Assembly: GCA_964511185.1 (NCBI GenBank)
Contig: CAZEDU010000002.1
Coordinates: 30,753 to 94,752, forward strand
DNA: 64,000 bases
Direction: 5' to 3'
Source: CAZEDU01 sp964511185
Lineage (GTDB): Bacteria > Myxococcota > Myxococcia > Myxococcales > Myxococcaceae
The notes beneath the pieces were generated by a model. That model saw nothing but the letters and a program-made list of their open reading frames with translations, was not told where the DNA came from and made no database searches. This document shows positions 48,039 through 57,416 of the stretch, one piece after another. How positions within the stretch are numbered: position 1 is the stretch's first letter; each line of letters starts with the position of its first letter. Both the position numbers and the translations under genes were made by a program.

Positions 48039-48941
48039 GTGCCGGAGTACCCCGACGTGGTGGTCTACATCGAGGCGCTCGGCGAGCGCGTGACGGGTCA
48101 GCCCATCGAGGCCATCCGGCTCGCGAGCCCCTTCGTCGTGCGCTCGTTCGACCCGCCGATTCGCGACGCGGTCGGCAAGACGGTGAAGGGCTTCCGGCGC
48201 ATCGGCAAGCGCATCGTCTTCGCGCTGCGGGACGACCTGTTCCTCGTCATTCACTTGATGATCTCCGGGCGGCTGCATTGGAAAGAGAAGGGCGCCAAGG
48301 TCGCCGGCAAGGCCGGGCTCGCCGCGTTCGACTTCCCGAATGGCACGCTCACCTTCACCGAGGCGAGCAGCAAGAAGCGCGCGTCGGTGCACCTGGTGCG
48401 CGGCGAGGCGGCGCTCGCGGAGTTCGACCGCGGCGGCATCGAGGTGTTCGAGGCGTCGCGCGAGGACTTCGAGCGCGCGCTGCGCGAAGAGAACCACACG
48501 CTGAAGCGGGCGCTCACCGACCCGCGGCTGTTCAGCGGCATCGGCAACGCGTACTCGGACGAGATCCTGCACGCCGCGCGGCTCTCGCCGGTGCAGCTGA
48601 CGCAGAAGCTCTCACCCGAGCAGGTCGAGCGGCTCTACCAGGCGACCAGGGCAACCCTGACCGTCTGGACCGAGCGGCTGCGCGCGGAGGCCAAGAAGGG
48701 CTTCCCGGAGAAGGTGACGGCCTTTCGGCCCGAGATGGCCGTGCACGGAAAGTATCGACAGCCGTGCCCGGTGTGCGGCACACCGGTCCAGCGCATCGTG
48801 CACGCCGAGAACGAGACCAACTACTGCCCCACGTGTCAGACCGGCGGAAAGCTGCTCGCCGATCGGTCCTTGTCCAAGCTCTTGAAGGGCGACTGGCCCA
48901 AGACCTGGGAAGAGATGGAAGAGCGCCGAGGGGGCCGGTAG
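48039..48941 (+). CDS. mutM: formamidopyrimidine-DNA glycosylase / endonuclease VIII family
   Basis: About 300 aa. GTG start gives the mature N-terminus P-E-Y-P-D; the proline is the catalytic nucleophile after Met removal. Middle motifs LVIHLMISGRL and FSGIGNAYSDEILHAARLSP (H2TH region) and a C-terminal zinc finger (CPVC ... CPTC) are intact. Removes oxidised purines. The PEYPDV variant of the usual PELPEV motif marks a divergent Fpg/Nei subgroup. Its TAG stop overlaps the next GTG by one base. Confidence 0.92.
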   Translation: MPEYPDVVVYIEALGERVTGQPIEAIRLASPFVVRSFDPPIRDAVGKTVKGFRRIGKRIVFALRDDLFLVIHLMISGRLHWKEKGAKVAGKAGLAAFDFPNGTLTFTEASSKKRASVHLVRGEAALAEFDRGGIEVFEASREDFERALREENHTLKRALTDPRLFSGIGNAYSDEILHAARLSPVQLTQKLSPEQVERLYQATRATLTVWTERLRAEAKKGFPEKVTAFRPEMAVHGKYRQPCPVCGTPVQRIVHAENETNYCPTCQTGGKLLADRSLSKLLKGDWPKTWEEMEERRGGR

Positions 48942-49837
48942 TGGAGGTCGTCGCGAAACCCGCCATCGAGCCGGGCGGCCGGCTGCCGTCGTTCCTGGTC
49001 GGGGCGTTCATCGACTTGCTCGCGCGGATCCCGTCCCGCTGGCTCGAGCGGCTGGCGCGGGGCGTCGGCGCGCTCGCGTTCGCGCTCGGCGTTCGCCGCG
49101 CGGTGACGCTCGACAACCTCCGCCACGCCTTCCCGGAGAAGACGGAGGCCGAGCGGATCGCCATCGCGCGCGGCGCCTACCGCAACATGGCCCAGACCGT
49201 GCTCGAGGCGCTCGTCATGTCGACGGGCCGCTGGCAGACCGACGCGGACTTCGGCCCGCGCTTCGCCGAGCTGCGCGAGGCGGCGGAGCGCACGGGCGTC
49301 ATCGTCGTCACCGCGCACTTCGGCAACTGGGAGGCGCTCGGGGAGACGCTGGTGCGCGCCGGCATCCGGCTGCACGCGGTGGTGCGGCCGCTCAAGGGGG
49401 CCGTCAACGCGCGCATCGTCGCGGCCCGCCAGAAGATCGGCCTGCGGATCATCCTGCCGCGGGGCGCGGTGGGGCAGATGGTGGCCAAGCTGCGGGCGGG
49501 CGACTCGGTCGCGCAGCTCGTCGACCAAGTGTTGCCGGCCAAGCACGGCGTCTTCGTGCCCTTCTTCGGCCGCCCCGCGTCGACCACGCCGGCCGTCTCG
49601 GTGGTCGCGCAGCGCACCCACGCCCCCGTCTACGTGGTGCTCCTCCCGCGCGAGGGGACGAAGATGCGGGTGGTCGTCGAGGGGCCCTTCCCGCTGCCCG
49701 GCCTGCCGCGCGCCGAGCAGGTCGCCGCGCACACCGCGCAGCTCACCGCGGCGATCGAGGCGAACATCCGCCAGAAGCCGGACCAATGGCTGTGGATGCA
49801 CCGGCGCTGGAAGGTGCAGCCGCCCAGCGCCGGTTGA
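48941..49837 (+). CDS. LpxL/HtrB-type lysophospholipid/lipid A acyltransferase
   Basis: 298 aa. HFGNWE (His126-Glu131) is the HX4D/E acyltransferase catalytic motif, preceded by a membrane-associated N-terminus and followed by AQLVDQVLPAKHGVFVPFFG and QWLWMHRRWK, all typical of lauroyl/myristoyl acyltransferases that finish lipid A. GTG start overlaps the fpg stop by one base (TAGTG). Convergent with the outer-membrane export operon, whose last gene ends 7 bp away. Confidence 0.9.
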   Translation: MEVVAKPAIEPGGRLPSFLVGAFIDLLARIPSRWLERLARGVGALAFALGVRRAVTLDNLRHAFPEKTEAERIAIARGAYRNMAQTVLEALVMSTGRWQTDADFGPRFAELREAAERTGVIVVTAHFGNWEALGETLVRAGIRLHAVVRPLKGAVNARIVAARQKIGLRIILPRGAVGQMVAKLRAGDSVAQLVDQVLPAKHGVFVPFFGRPASTTPAVSVVAQRTHAPVYVVLLPREGTKMRVVVEGPFPLPGLPRAEQVAAHTAQLTAAIEANIRQKPDQWLWMHRRWKVQPPSAG

Positions 49838-49843
49838 GCGCGG

Positions 49844-51501
49844 CTACAGGTTCACGCGCACGCCGGCGCCGAGCTCCCACTGCGGCGCGGGGATGAAGAT
49901 CGGCGGCGTGAATTGCCCGGGGCCCAGCGGCAGCGGCGGCAGGTCGAGCCCGAACCGGAACTCTCCGCCTTTCGTGCCGTAGTGGTAGGCGGTGTACGCC
50001 TCGACCTGCAGGTACGAGAGGATTCGCATGTTCCAGAGCAGGCGCGAGACGAACGACATGTCGCTGAAGTTGCCCAGGTTCACCAGCGTGAGCCCCATGT
50101 TGGTGAGCCCGAACGGCAAGCCCTGGCTCGTGGCGATGAGCCCGCCGTAGTGCTTGCCCACGTAGAAGGGCAGGAACTGGCTCTGGTAGATGAGCCACGG
50201 GTAGACCACGGGGTCGCTCACGCCGGCCTGGTTGAAGAAGTACTCGGCGCCGAGCGAGAGCACGTTGCTCTCGGTGTAGTTGAAGCTGTAGCGCACGCCC
50301 ACGCTCGTCTGCACGACGGCGTTCTTGAACGTGTACTGCTCGAACGCCGCGGTGAGCGCCTGATCCGGATCGATCTGCCCCACGGGTCGCCACGGCCGGA
50401 AGTCCCTGCCGCTGCGGAGCGCGAGCTCGACGTGCGTGGCATGAAGGTCGTTCGGCGAGNNNNNNNNNNGCTGCGGAGCGCGAGCTCGCCGTACACGTCG
50501 AAGGGGCCGAGCGCGGTCGAGAGGTCGAAGCCGTAGCGCGGGCGGCGGCCGCGCACCACCACCGCGTCCGCCCCGATCTCGGTGTTGCCGAGCACCACCT
50601 CGGCGCGGGCCGCGCCGCCGATCTCCCCGAGCAGGTTGGCCGGGCCGGCGTTGTCGAACAGCCCCATCACGTAGAAGTTCCAGCCGCGCGCCTCCCAGGG
50701 CACGTGCAGCTTGATCATGTTCGTGCCGAGCCGCTGGTCGTAGAGCGCCAGCGGGTCGAGCCGCTCGGGCGTCAGGTAGTCGGTCGGGTTCCAGAAGCTG
50801 GCCACGCCCCACTTCACGTGCTGCTTGCCGATGGTGAGAAAGACGGCGCGCGCGATGTCGAAGCGGATCCACAGCTGGTCGAGCGCGATCGACGGGTTCG
50901 CGCGCGCAGGCACGGTGAGCCCCGGAACCGCGGCGTAGGGGTTCGGCTGGTTGGGGTCGTAGACGCCGTCGTACGTCAGCCGCCCCAACACGAAGCCGCG
51001 CACGCGGTCGTTGGGCCGGCCGTCCAGGTACACGTCCAACAGCGACGGGGTGCTCACCGCGACGTTCTTCGGCGGCTGCCCTTCGGCCCGCGAGAAGATC
51101 GAGCGCAGGTAAACGAAGCCGCCGAGCTTCAGCGGGTCGGACTTCTCCTCTTCGCTCTCGAAGCGGTTGACCGCCGCCGGGCCGGAGAGCAGCTCCGCGT
51201 CCCGCGACTGCGGCGAGTCGTCACCGGGAGGGCGCGTCTGCGGCGTCTCGACGTCGGCGTTCGAAGGCGCGTCGAAGATCGCCTCTTCGCTCGGCCGGCT
51301 CTCCGACGCCTGGCCTTCCGCCGCCGGTTGGCCCGCCGGCACCTCCGCTGCGGGCGCTGGCGGCGCCTCGGGGGCGGGCGTCCCGGCATCGGCTGGCGCG
51401 CCGAAGAGCGCCTCTTCGCTCGGCCGGTCCTGCGCGAGTGCAGCGGTTCCGGCCGCCAGCCCCCAGGCCAGCGCGACCACCTTCACGATGTCGGCGCTCA
51501 T
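49844..51501 (-). CDS. outer-membrane beta-barrel protein (last gene of ABC/LolA-like operon; contains gap)
   Basis: About 550 aa, frame interrupted by a 10-N gap at 50460-50469. A signal peptide (VVALAWGLAAGTAALAQ) is followed by a Pro/Ala-rich segment with two copies of RPSEEA(L/I)F(G/D)AP, then a porin-like barrel (LGGFVYLRSIFSRAEG, YDQRLGTNMIKLHVPW) continuing after the gap and ending with GVRVNL. Layout resembles DUF1302-type porin-like outer-membrane proteins. The ATG overlaps the LolA-like stop (ATGA). The bases before the gap may be misassembled. Confidence 0.8.
50411..50429. repeat. 19-bp direct repeat at gap edge, copy 1
   Basis: GCTGCGGAGCGCGAGCTCG occurs here and again at 50470-50488, immediately after the N gap. 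It probably marks a contig overlap rather than a biological repeat. Confidence 0.7.
50460..50469. other. assembly gap (10 N)
   Basis: Gap inside the outer-membrane barrel gene, flanked by the repeat described at 50411 and 50470. Confidence 0.95.
50470..50488. repeat. 19-bp direct repeat at gap edge, copy 2
   Basis: Second copy of the 19-bp sequence at 50411-50429, beginning at the first determined base after the gap. Confidence 0.7.
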
Positions 51502-52274
51502 CGGCTCTTGCTCTCGAGCCAAGCCTTCGTGAACATGTTCGCCTCGAGCGACCGGAGGTCGACCGAGCGAATCATCACCAGGGTCGAGTTACCCTTCTCG
51601 ACCTCGTCGAAGATGCGGATCTCCTCGGGGAACCAGACGTCGGCCTTCTTCGACTCGCTGTAGAGCTTCTTCCAGCGCGGGTAGTACGCCGTGCGCATCA
51701 AGCGCCCCGACAGAGCGAACTCCTGCCGCTTCAGCGTGTTCTTCGAGTCCTTGTCGATCCACAGGTGCACCACCGGGAAGGCGACGTCGATGCCCTCCTT
51801 CGCCTTGAGCGAGAGCTTGTAGACGTCGAACTTGCCGAGCTTCTCCTCGCCTTCGAACGTCGGCGCGTACTCCTCGGCCAGGCGCGACTCGTCGAAGTCC
51901 GAGCGCCGGGAGTTGGTGCCGCCGATGCGCTCGCGTTCGGTGGTGCGGTCCCACTTGCCCACCGTGGGGTCGTAGGACCAGAGGTTCTTGTCGAGCCGCA
52001 GGTAGCCCTTGCCCTCTTCGCTCTTGGGCTTGGTGAAGACGAGCATCAGCTTGTCGTCCGCGTCGCGCCGGTAGACGAGCAGCTCGCGGATGATGTCGTT
52101 CTTGTCCTTCTCTTTCTGCTCCAAATAGACGAGCGACTTGTAGTCGCCGCTGTTGCGCTGGCGATCGTCGATCGTCTTGAGCAGCTCCATCATCTGATCT
52201 GGGTTGAGCGGAGCGGCGACCGCGGGGCCCGCGGTGAGCAGCACGACGGCGAGAGAGAAGAGAGTGGTTCGCAT
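51498..52274 (-). CDS. LolA-like periplasmic carrier (outer membrane lipoprotein-sorting protein)
   Basis: 258 aa. Signal peptide (TLFSLAVVLLTAGPAVAA). The mature part (DQMMELLKTIDDRQRNSG, KLMLVFTKPKSEEGKGYLRL, KNLWSYDPTVGKWDR, YPRWKKLYSESKKADVWFPE) has the half-barrel pattern of COG2834, LolA-like proteins that ferry lipids or lipoproteins across the periplasm. Stop overlaps the barrel gene start (ATGA). It follows an FtsX-type permease by 4 bp, which supports a trans-envelope export role. Confidence 0.88.
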   Translation of the reverse strand: MRTTLFSLAVVLLTAGPAVAAPLNPDQMMELLKTIDDRQRNSGDYKSLVYLEQKEKDKNDIIRELLVYRRDADDKLMLVFTKPKSEEGKGYLRLDKNLWSYDPTVGKWDRTTERERIGGTNSRRSDFDESRLAEEYAPTFEGEEKLGKFDVYKLSLKAKEGIDVAFPVVHLWIDKDSKNTLKRQEFALSGRLMRTAYYPRWKKLYSESKKADVWFPEEIRIFDEVEKGNSTLVMIRSVDLRSLEANMFTKAWLESKSR

Positions 52275-52278
52275 GGGG

Positions 52279-53589
52279 CTATCCGATGTGGTGCATCGCG
52301 GTGATGGGCTTCATACGGGCGGCCAAGAACGAGGGGATCAACGTCACCACCGTCATGCAGAAGGTGATGAAGGTGATGGCGAAGAGGACGCCCGCCACGG
52401 TCGGGCTGATCACCAGCCGGTCGGTCATCAGGAACAGCTGCACGCCGACCCAAGGGATGGGCACGTGGGCGACCTTGACGATCAAGGCGACGAGCAGCGC
52501 CAAGAGGCCCCCGGCGATGGTCGAGACGGCGCCGAGCAAGAACCCTTCGATCAGGAACATCGTCAGGACCCGGAGCCGCTGCATGCCGATCGCGCGCAGG
52601 GTGCCGATCTCGCGCGTGCGCTCGCGGATGGTGATCCACATGATGTTCAAGATGCCGACGCTCACGATGATGAGGAGGATCACGGTGAGGAAGAGCGACA
52701 GCGCGGTGAGCGCCGACACCACCCACTTCACGAAGGAGATCTCGTCCTCCCAGATGGTGACGTCGAGCCGCTGGCCGGTCCACGCCTCGCGGTTCACGTT
52801 CTGGAACTTCTCCCAGAACGGCTTGGAGCTGTCGTCCATCACCTCGTAGCCGTTCGCCTTGAGCACGTCGCGCAGCCGCTTCTGCACCTCGCGCACCTGG
52901 CCCATGTCCTTGAGGTACAGGTAGAGCACGCCGGTGGTCTCGTCGTTCATCGTGTAGAGCTGGCGAAGTCCGCCGTTCGGCATGTACGTGTTGAACGAGC
53001 TGAGCAGGCCGATGTCGTTCGCGATCGCCACCACCGTGACGTCGAGGGTGTTGTTGGTGCCGCGGAAGTTCGGCGCGGAGACGGTGATGGTGTCGCCCAC
53101 CTTCACCTCGAGCTCCTTCGCCTGCGACTGAAAGAGCATGATGGTGTTGGGCTTGGTGAGCGCGTCGATGTCGCCGTTGCCGGGCGCGATCTGCACCGCG
53201 CGGCGGAAGGCCGGCTCCGCCTCGATGTCGATGCCGCCGATGCCCGCCCAGGTGGACCCGGTGTCGCTGATCAGCTTGGCCCAGCCGCGGCCGCGGTCGA
53301 CCATGAAGTCGAGCTCGGGCACGTTGGCCTGCACCAGCTCGCGCACCTTCCTGTAGTCGGTCACCACCGGCGCTGACTGGCCGGCCGTCACCTTGTAGAA
53401 GCCGCCGACGTTCACGTGGCCGGTCATCAAGGTGGTGGCCGACGAGATCATCGTGTCCTGCACGCCGTTGGTCAGGCCGAGCAGCAACACGAGCAGGGCG
53501 CTCACGCCCGAGATGGCGGCGCCGAGCAGGAAGGTGCGCCGCCGGTGCTGCAGGAGGCTGCGCGCTGCGATGAGGAACATGCGACCCAT
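52279..53589 (-). CDS. FtsX/MacB-type ABC transporter permease
   Basis: 436 aa. N-terminal helix (FLLGAAISGVSALLVLLLGL), a long extracytoplasmic MacB_PCD domain (about 45-300) and three C-terminal helices of the FtsX domain (VSALTALSLFLTVILLIIVS, RTREIGTLRAIGMQ). Works with the LolD-like ATPase at 55695. It is 8 bp downstream of the second permease gene and 4 bp upstream of the LolA-like gene. Confidence 0.92.
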   Translation of the reverse strand: MGRMFLIAARSLLQHRRRTFLLGAAISGVSALLVLLLGLTNGVQDTMISSATTLMTGHVNVGGFYKVTAGQSAPVVTDYRKVRELVQANVPELDFMVDRGRGWAKLISDTGSTWAGIGGIDIEAEPAFRRAVQIAPGNGDIDALTKPNTIMLFQSQAKELEVKVGDTITVSAPNFRGTNNTLDVTVVAIANDIGLLSSFNTYMPNGGLRQLYTMNDETTGVLYLYLKDMGQVREVQKRLRDVLKANGYEVMDDSSKPFWEKFQNVNREAWTGQRLDVTIWEDEISFVKWVVSALTALSLFLTVILLIIVSVGILNIMWITIRERTREIGTLRAIGMQRLRVLTMFLIEGFLLGAVSTIAGGLLALLVALIVKVAHVPIPWVGVQLFLMTDRLVISPTVAGVLFAITFITFCMTVVTLIPSFLAARMKPITAMHHIG

Positions 53590-53597
53590 GGCGCTGA

Positions 53598-55691
53598 TTA
53601 CTCCTCGGTCTGCATCGCCTTGAGGGGCGAGATGCGGGTGGCCATCACGGCGGGGTAGAGCGTGGCGAGCGTGCTCACCACCAGGATGATCGCGAGCGCC
53701 GCCAGCAGGTTCATCGAGTTGAACTGCGGGTAGAGGATCGGGCCCGAGAAGAAGAAGTACAGCTCGTCATTGGTGGCCGGGATCCCGGTGCTCCCGAGCA
53801 GCGCCATCACCCCGGCGCCCAGCAGCATGCCGGCCACGCCGAAGAGGATGCCCAGCACTACGCTCTCGAACACCACCGTCATCAGGACGAACGGCCGCTG
53901 CGCGCCGATCGCCCGCATCGTGCCGATGGTCTGCGTGCGCTGCATCGTCGCCATCACCATCGCGTTGATCATGATGACCATCACGATGAGGAAGATGATG
54001 AAGACGAGCGAGTAGATGACGATGCGCGCCGTCATCACCATCTGGCCCAGGAAGCCCGAGGCGTCCTGCCACGACATCGCCTTCAGCCCCAGGTTCTTCT
54101 CCTTCGAGACGCGCTCGATCTCTTGAAGCGAGGCGCCCAGGCGGTCGGGGTCCTTGAGCAGCACGGCGGCGTTGAGCACGAAGCCGCTCTCGATCTCCTC
54201 TTGCGAGTAGACGCGGTCGAGCAGGGCGTCGTTCTTCGCCTTCAGCGCCTCGCCCGAGAAGATCTCCTTCTCTTCGATCGCGGCGGACTGCGTGTCCTCG
54301 ACCACGGTGGCGTCGCTGCCGAACAGCTCGGCCTCGGCGGTGTCGCGCGAGACGTCTTTGACGCCGGCCTTCTCGCGCAGCGCCTTCAGCTCGGCGAGCT
54401 TCTCGGGCGTCACGTAGCCGTACAGGTCGCGGAAGCTCATCAGGTCGAGCAGGCTGAGCTGCCCGGCGAGCGGCGACTTCTCGAGCCCCTTGAAGTCGAA
54501 CGTCCCGAACACCGGCACGTTCACCGCGGTGACGTAGCCCGACCGGGTGAAGGACTTGAGCGTCATCGTGTCGCCGATTCGCACCCGGTACAGCTCGAGC
54601 ATCGGCGCGATCTCGGCGTAGAAGTACGCGTGCCGGTCGAGGATGTTCGAGTCGTCGGTGGTGAAGAACACCCGGAGCAGCTCGGTCAGGTCGGTCGAAG
54701 GGTTGTCCAGCTTCTTCTGCAGCTTGCCGACCAGCGCCTTGGTCTCCAGCGCGTCCAGCTGCAGCTCGATCTCGCGCGTCTGCAGCTGGTTCTCCTTGAC
54801 CAGGTTTTGCAGCTGCGGGTCAGTGGCGATGGTCTTCTTTCCCTCGGTGACGCCTTCCTTCAGCTTGTCGAGGCGCCGCGCGTTCTTGAGCTTCATGAAC
54901 TCTTCGTAGAAGAACTTCGCGAAGAGGATGCCGCGCCGCCCGGCCGGCACCTTCTGGCCGTCGACGATCTTCATGCGGTCGAACGAGCGCTGGAACTGCT
55001 CGAGGTCGGTGCCCAGGTAGCGCAGGTACACCAGGTCGCCATCGGCGATCATCGGCGCGATCCGGTTCTCCAGGAACTCGAGCGCCTGGTACGGGTCTTT
55101 GTCGAAGTCGCTCCAGAACGCGTCCTTCGAGACGATCGCCATCGCCTCGAGCTCCTCCGGCAACAGCGCGCTCTCGCTCGCGATCTTCTTGCTCCGCTCC
55201 AGGTCCTGCTCGAGCACGCGGATGTTCTGCCGAACGAGCTCCTTCTTCGCCTGGATCGCCTCGTCGACGTTCTGGCCGCTCGCCTTCTGCTTATAGAGGT
55301 CGCGCAGGCTCGCGAGCGTGATGTCGATGATGTTGCCCGAGCCCATCATCGCGCCGTTGAGCCCCATCGGGACCACCGCCTCGACGTTCGGCAGCTGCTC
55401 GAGCGCCGACTTCACGTCGGGGAAGTTCGTCATCGGCGAGAGCGTGGCTTCGCCGCCGAAATCTCCGTAGAGCTGGACGGGGTCCTTCGACGTCTCGTTG
55501 TAGATCTGAATGTCGCCGGCGACCGATCCGGTGACGCTCTGGCTCATCGAGTCGCCCAAGGTGCCGACCATCGAGCCGCCGATGACGAGCAGCGCGGTGC
55601 CGGCGAGAATCAACAGGCCGATGATGAGGTTGATCCAGCTCGAGAACAGGTTGCGAAACGCAATCTGCACGAGCACGCGCAAGGTGCTCAT
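53598..55691 (-). CDS. large FtsX/MacB-type ABC transporter permease
   Basis: 697 aa. One N-terminal helix (WINLIIGLLILAGTALLVIGG), a very long extracytoplasmic region (about 45-560) rich in helices, including a coiled-coil-like stretch (LVKENQLQTREIELQLDALE), and FtsX helices at the C-terminus (QRTQTIGTMRAIGAQRPFVL). LolC/LolE are about 400 aa, so the periplasmic domain is enlarged by about 250 residues. Forms a heterodimer with the 436-aa permease, by analogy to LolCE. Confidence 0.92.
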   Translation of the reverse strand: MSTLRVLVQIAFRNLFSSWINLIIGLLILAGTALLVIGGSMVGTLGDSMSQSVTGSVAGDIQIYNETSKDPVQLYGDFGGEATLSPMTNFPDVKSALEQLPNVEAVVPMGLNGAMMGSGNIIDITLASLRDLYKQKASGQNVDEAIQAKKELVRQNIRVLEQDLERSKKIASESALLPEELEAMAIVSKDAFWSDFDKDPYQALEFLENRIAPMIADGDLVYLRYLGTDLEQFQRSFDRMKIVDGQKVPAGRRGILFAKFFYEEFMKLKNARRLDKLKEGVTEGKKTIATDPQLQNLVKENQLQTREIELQLDALETKALVGKLQKKLDNPSTDLTELLRVFFTTDDSNILDRHAYFYAEIAPMLELYRVRIGDTMTLKSFTRSGYVTAVNVPVFGTFDFKGLEKSPLAGQLSLLDLMSFRDLYGYVTPEKLAELKALREKAGVKDVSRDTAEAELFGSDATVVEDTQSAAIEEKEIFSGEALKAKNDALLDRVYSQEEIESGFVLNAAVLLKDPDRLGASLQEIERVSKEKNLGLKAMSWQDASGFLGQMVMTARIVIYSLVFIIFLIVMVIMINAMVMATMQRTQTIGTMRAIGAQRPFVLMTVVFESVVLGILFGVAGMLLGAGVMALLGSTGIPATNDELYFFFSGPILYPQFNSMNLLAALAIILVVSTLATLYPAVMATRISPLKAMQTEE

Positions 55692-55694
55692 GGG

Positions 55695-56432
55695 TTAGCC
55701 TCGCGCCTCGAGCGGTTGCTTCTCCGGGACCAGCCCCAGCTCGACCGGCGACTGGCGCCCTTGGATCTTCCCGTCCGCCAGCTTCACCACCGCGTTGGCG
55801 TGCTGCATCACCTTGGTGTCGTGGGTGGAGAAGATGAAGGTGGTGCCCTTGGTGCGGTTCAAGTTCTTCATCAGGTCGATGATGTTCTGACCGGTGACCG
55901 AGTCGAGGTTCGCCGTCGGCTCGTCGGCGAGCACGATCTGCGGCTCGGTGACGAGCGCCCGGGCGATCGCCACGCGCTGCCGCTGCCCGCCCGACAGCTC
56001 GCTGGGCCGGTGCTTGGCGTGGGTCGCCAGCCCCACCTGCTCGAGCAGCGCCATCACCCGGTCCTTGCGCTGCGCGGCGTCCAGCTTCTTCTGCAACAGG
56101 AGCGGGAACTCGACGTTCTGAAACACCGAGAGCACCGAGACCAGGTTGAAGCTCTGGAAGATGAAGCCGATGGTGTTGAGCCGCAGCGAGGTGAGCTGAC
56201 GCTCGGTCAGCTTCGCGGTGTCGTTGCCGGCCACCGTCACCTGCCCGGAGGTGGCCGTGTCCACGCAGCCGATCAGGTTGAGCAGGGTGGTCTTGCCGCT
56301 GCCCGACGGACCCGCGATCGAGATGAAGTCTCCCAGCTCGACCTGCAGCGAGACGCCGCGCAGCGCGGGGACCACCACTTGGCCGAGCTTGTACTCTTTG
56401 ACCACATCGACAATCGAAACGATGGGGGGCAT
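55695..56432 (-). CDS. LolD/MacB-type ABC transporter ATP-binding protein
   Basis: 245 aa. Walker A GPSGSGKTT (Lys47), Q-loop FQSFNL, signature LSGGQRQRVAIARAL (146-160) and Walker B IVLADEPTANLD. It energises the two downstream permeases in a mechanotransmission-type exporter rather than an import system. First gene of the operon at 49844-56432; three bases separate it from the next gene. The start MPPIVSIVDVVKEY is usual. Confidence 0.95.
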   Translation of the reverse strand: MPPIVSIVDVVKEYKLGQVVVPALRGVSLQVELGDFISIAGPSGSGKTTLLNLIGCVDTATSGQVTVAGNDTAKLTERQLTSLRLNTIGFIFQSFNLVSVLSVFQNVEFPLLLQKKLDAAQRKDRVMALLEQVGLATHAKHRPSELSGGQRQRVAIARALVTEPQIVLADEPTANLDSVTGQNIIDLMKNLNRTKGTTFIFSTHDTKVMQHANAVVKLADGKIQGRQSPVELGLVPEKQPLEARG

Positions 56433-56524
56433 GTGTCTTCCTTGGAGGGCTGGCGCAAAAAGTGCCGCTCACTTAACGCGTCGTGCTCAGAGGCGCACGA
56501 AACTTCTACGGGTTTGACGTTTCT

Positions 56525-56977
56525 TCACCGGACGCGGGGAGGCTCCCGCGGGTTCTCGGTGCCAGGCTCTTCCGGCACCGGCGGTCCCGGGGTCCGCTCG
56601 ATGTCGGTCGGCCGTTCGTCCACCTCGACGGGGAAGGGGCCGGCGCCGCCCGTTCCCGGCAGGTCATGTCTGGGGGGCGCGGCGCCCGAGCCCACCGGCG
56701 CGTCGCGCGCGGTCGAGAGCGCGGTCGCCACGTTCGTCAGGTCACTCACGGTGAAGGTCGCCCGCACCGTCGTGCCGCGCGTCAGCGCCGCGCGCGGAAG
56801 CTCGGGGTCGGAGAACGCGGTCCTCGCGTCGAGCCGAAACGGCACCACCGCGCCCTCGTGCTCGAGGTACAGCGTGCCGTTCTGCACGCGCACCACCTGA
56901 CCGACCAGCTCGCCGGCCGTCGCCCCGGTTGCCAAGCAGAGAACACAGGCGAGGACCCAGCCTTTCGACCATCGCAT
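56525..56977 (-). CDS. small secreted protein, 150 aa
   Basis: Signal peptide (VLACVLCLATGATAG) followed by a small beta domain (LVGQVVRVQNGTLYLEHEG, VPFRLDARTAF, VRATFTVSD) and a disordered Pro-rich C-terminus. Possibly an OB-like DUF5666-type domain; function unknown. Divergent from the T3SS operon and located between it and the ABC export operon. Confidence 0.65.
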   Translation of the reverse strand: MRWSKGWVLACVLCLATGATAGELVGQVVRVQNGTLYLEHEGAVVPFRLDARTAFSDPELPRAALTRGTTVRATFTVSDLTNVATALSTARDAPVGSGAAPPRHDLPGTGGAGPFPVEVDERPTDIERTPGPPVPEEPGTENPREPPRVR

Positions 56978-57094
56978 GCCCTCAAGTTGCGCATCGCGAC
57001 CAGAAGTGAGCGCGGCGGCCTTCCGGCTGATCCCACAGGGAGCGTCCTTGTCTGTTGTCTGACGGGCGCCTTTTACGTAGCGTTCGCCGCACCT

Positions 57095-57334
57095 ATGTCG
57101 AACGAGCCTGTCGCGGACGCTTCCCTCTACCCGGCGATCGAGCAGTTCATCGAGCACGCCGGCGCCGCCGAAGTCGACGCCCTGTTCGCGTCCCTCAAGG
57201 AAGGGCTGAAGGGCCTCAAGGGCCCGAAGTCAGAGCAGGGCAAGAAGGTCCAGAAGGCCGTCGAGCGCACCGAGGAGCTGCTCCAACACCTGCTCCAAAT
57301 GCGCGAGAAGATTGAAGCTTCTCGCAAGAAGTGA
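57095..57334 (+). CDS. small helical protein at the sctE (yscE) position
   Basis: 79 aa. Mostly helical with a predicted helix-turn-helix hairpin (LYPAIEQFIEHAGAAEVD; KAVERTEELLQHLLQMREK) and a basic Lys-rich middle. In Yersinia the first partner of the needle chaperone complex, YscE, is a 66-aa helical hairpin encoded directly upstream of yscF. Position, size and fold fit, but there is no clear sequence match. It is the first gene of the plus-strand T3SS operon. Confidence 0.45.
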   Translation: MSNEPVADASLYPAIEQFIEHAGAAEVDALFASLKEGLKGLKGPKSEQGKKVQKAVERTEELLQHLLQMREKIEASRKK

Positions 57335-57416
57335 GCTTTCGTCTCCGCGGCGCGCAACTTCGATGGACCCGCCGCGATAATGCTTTTGAGGCACCCGTCC
57401 CTCTGGAGGATTCTCA

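Noticed and set aside
57040..57095. Possible sigma-70 -35/-10 elements before the T3SS operon (TTGTCT and TTTTAC region)
   Set aside because: Spacing and -10 match are too weak; a dedicated sigma may recognise something else.
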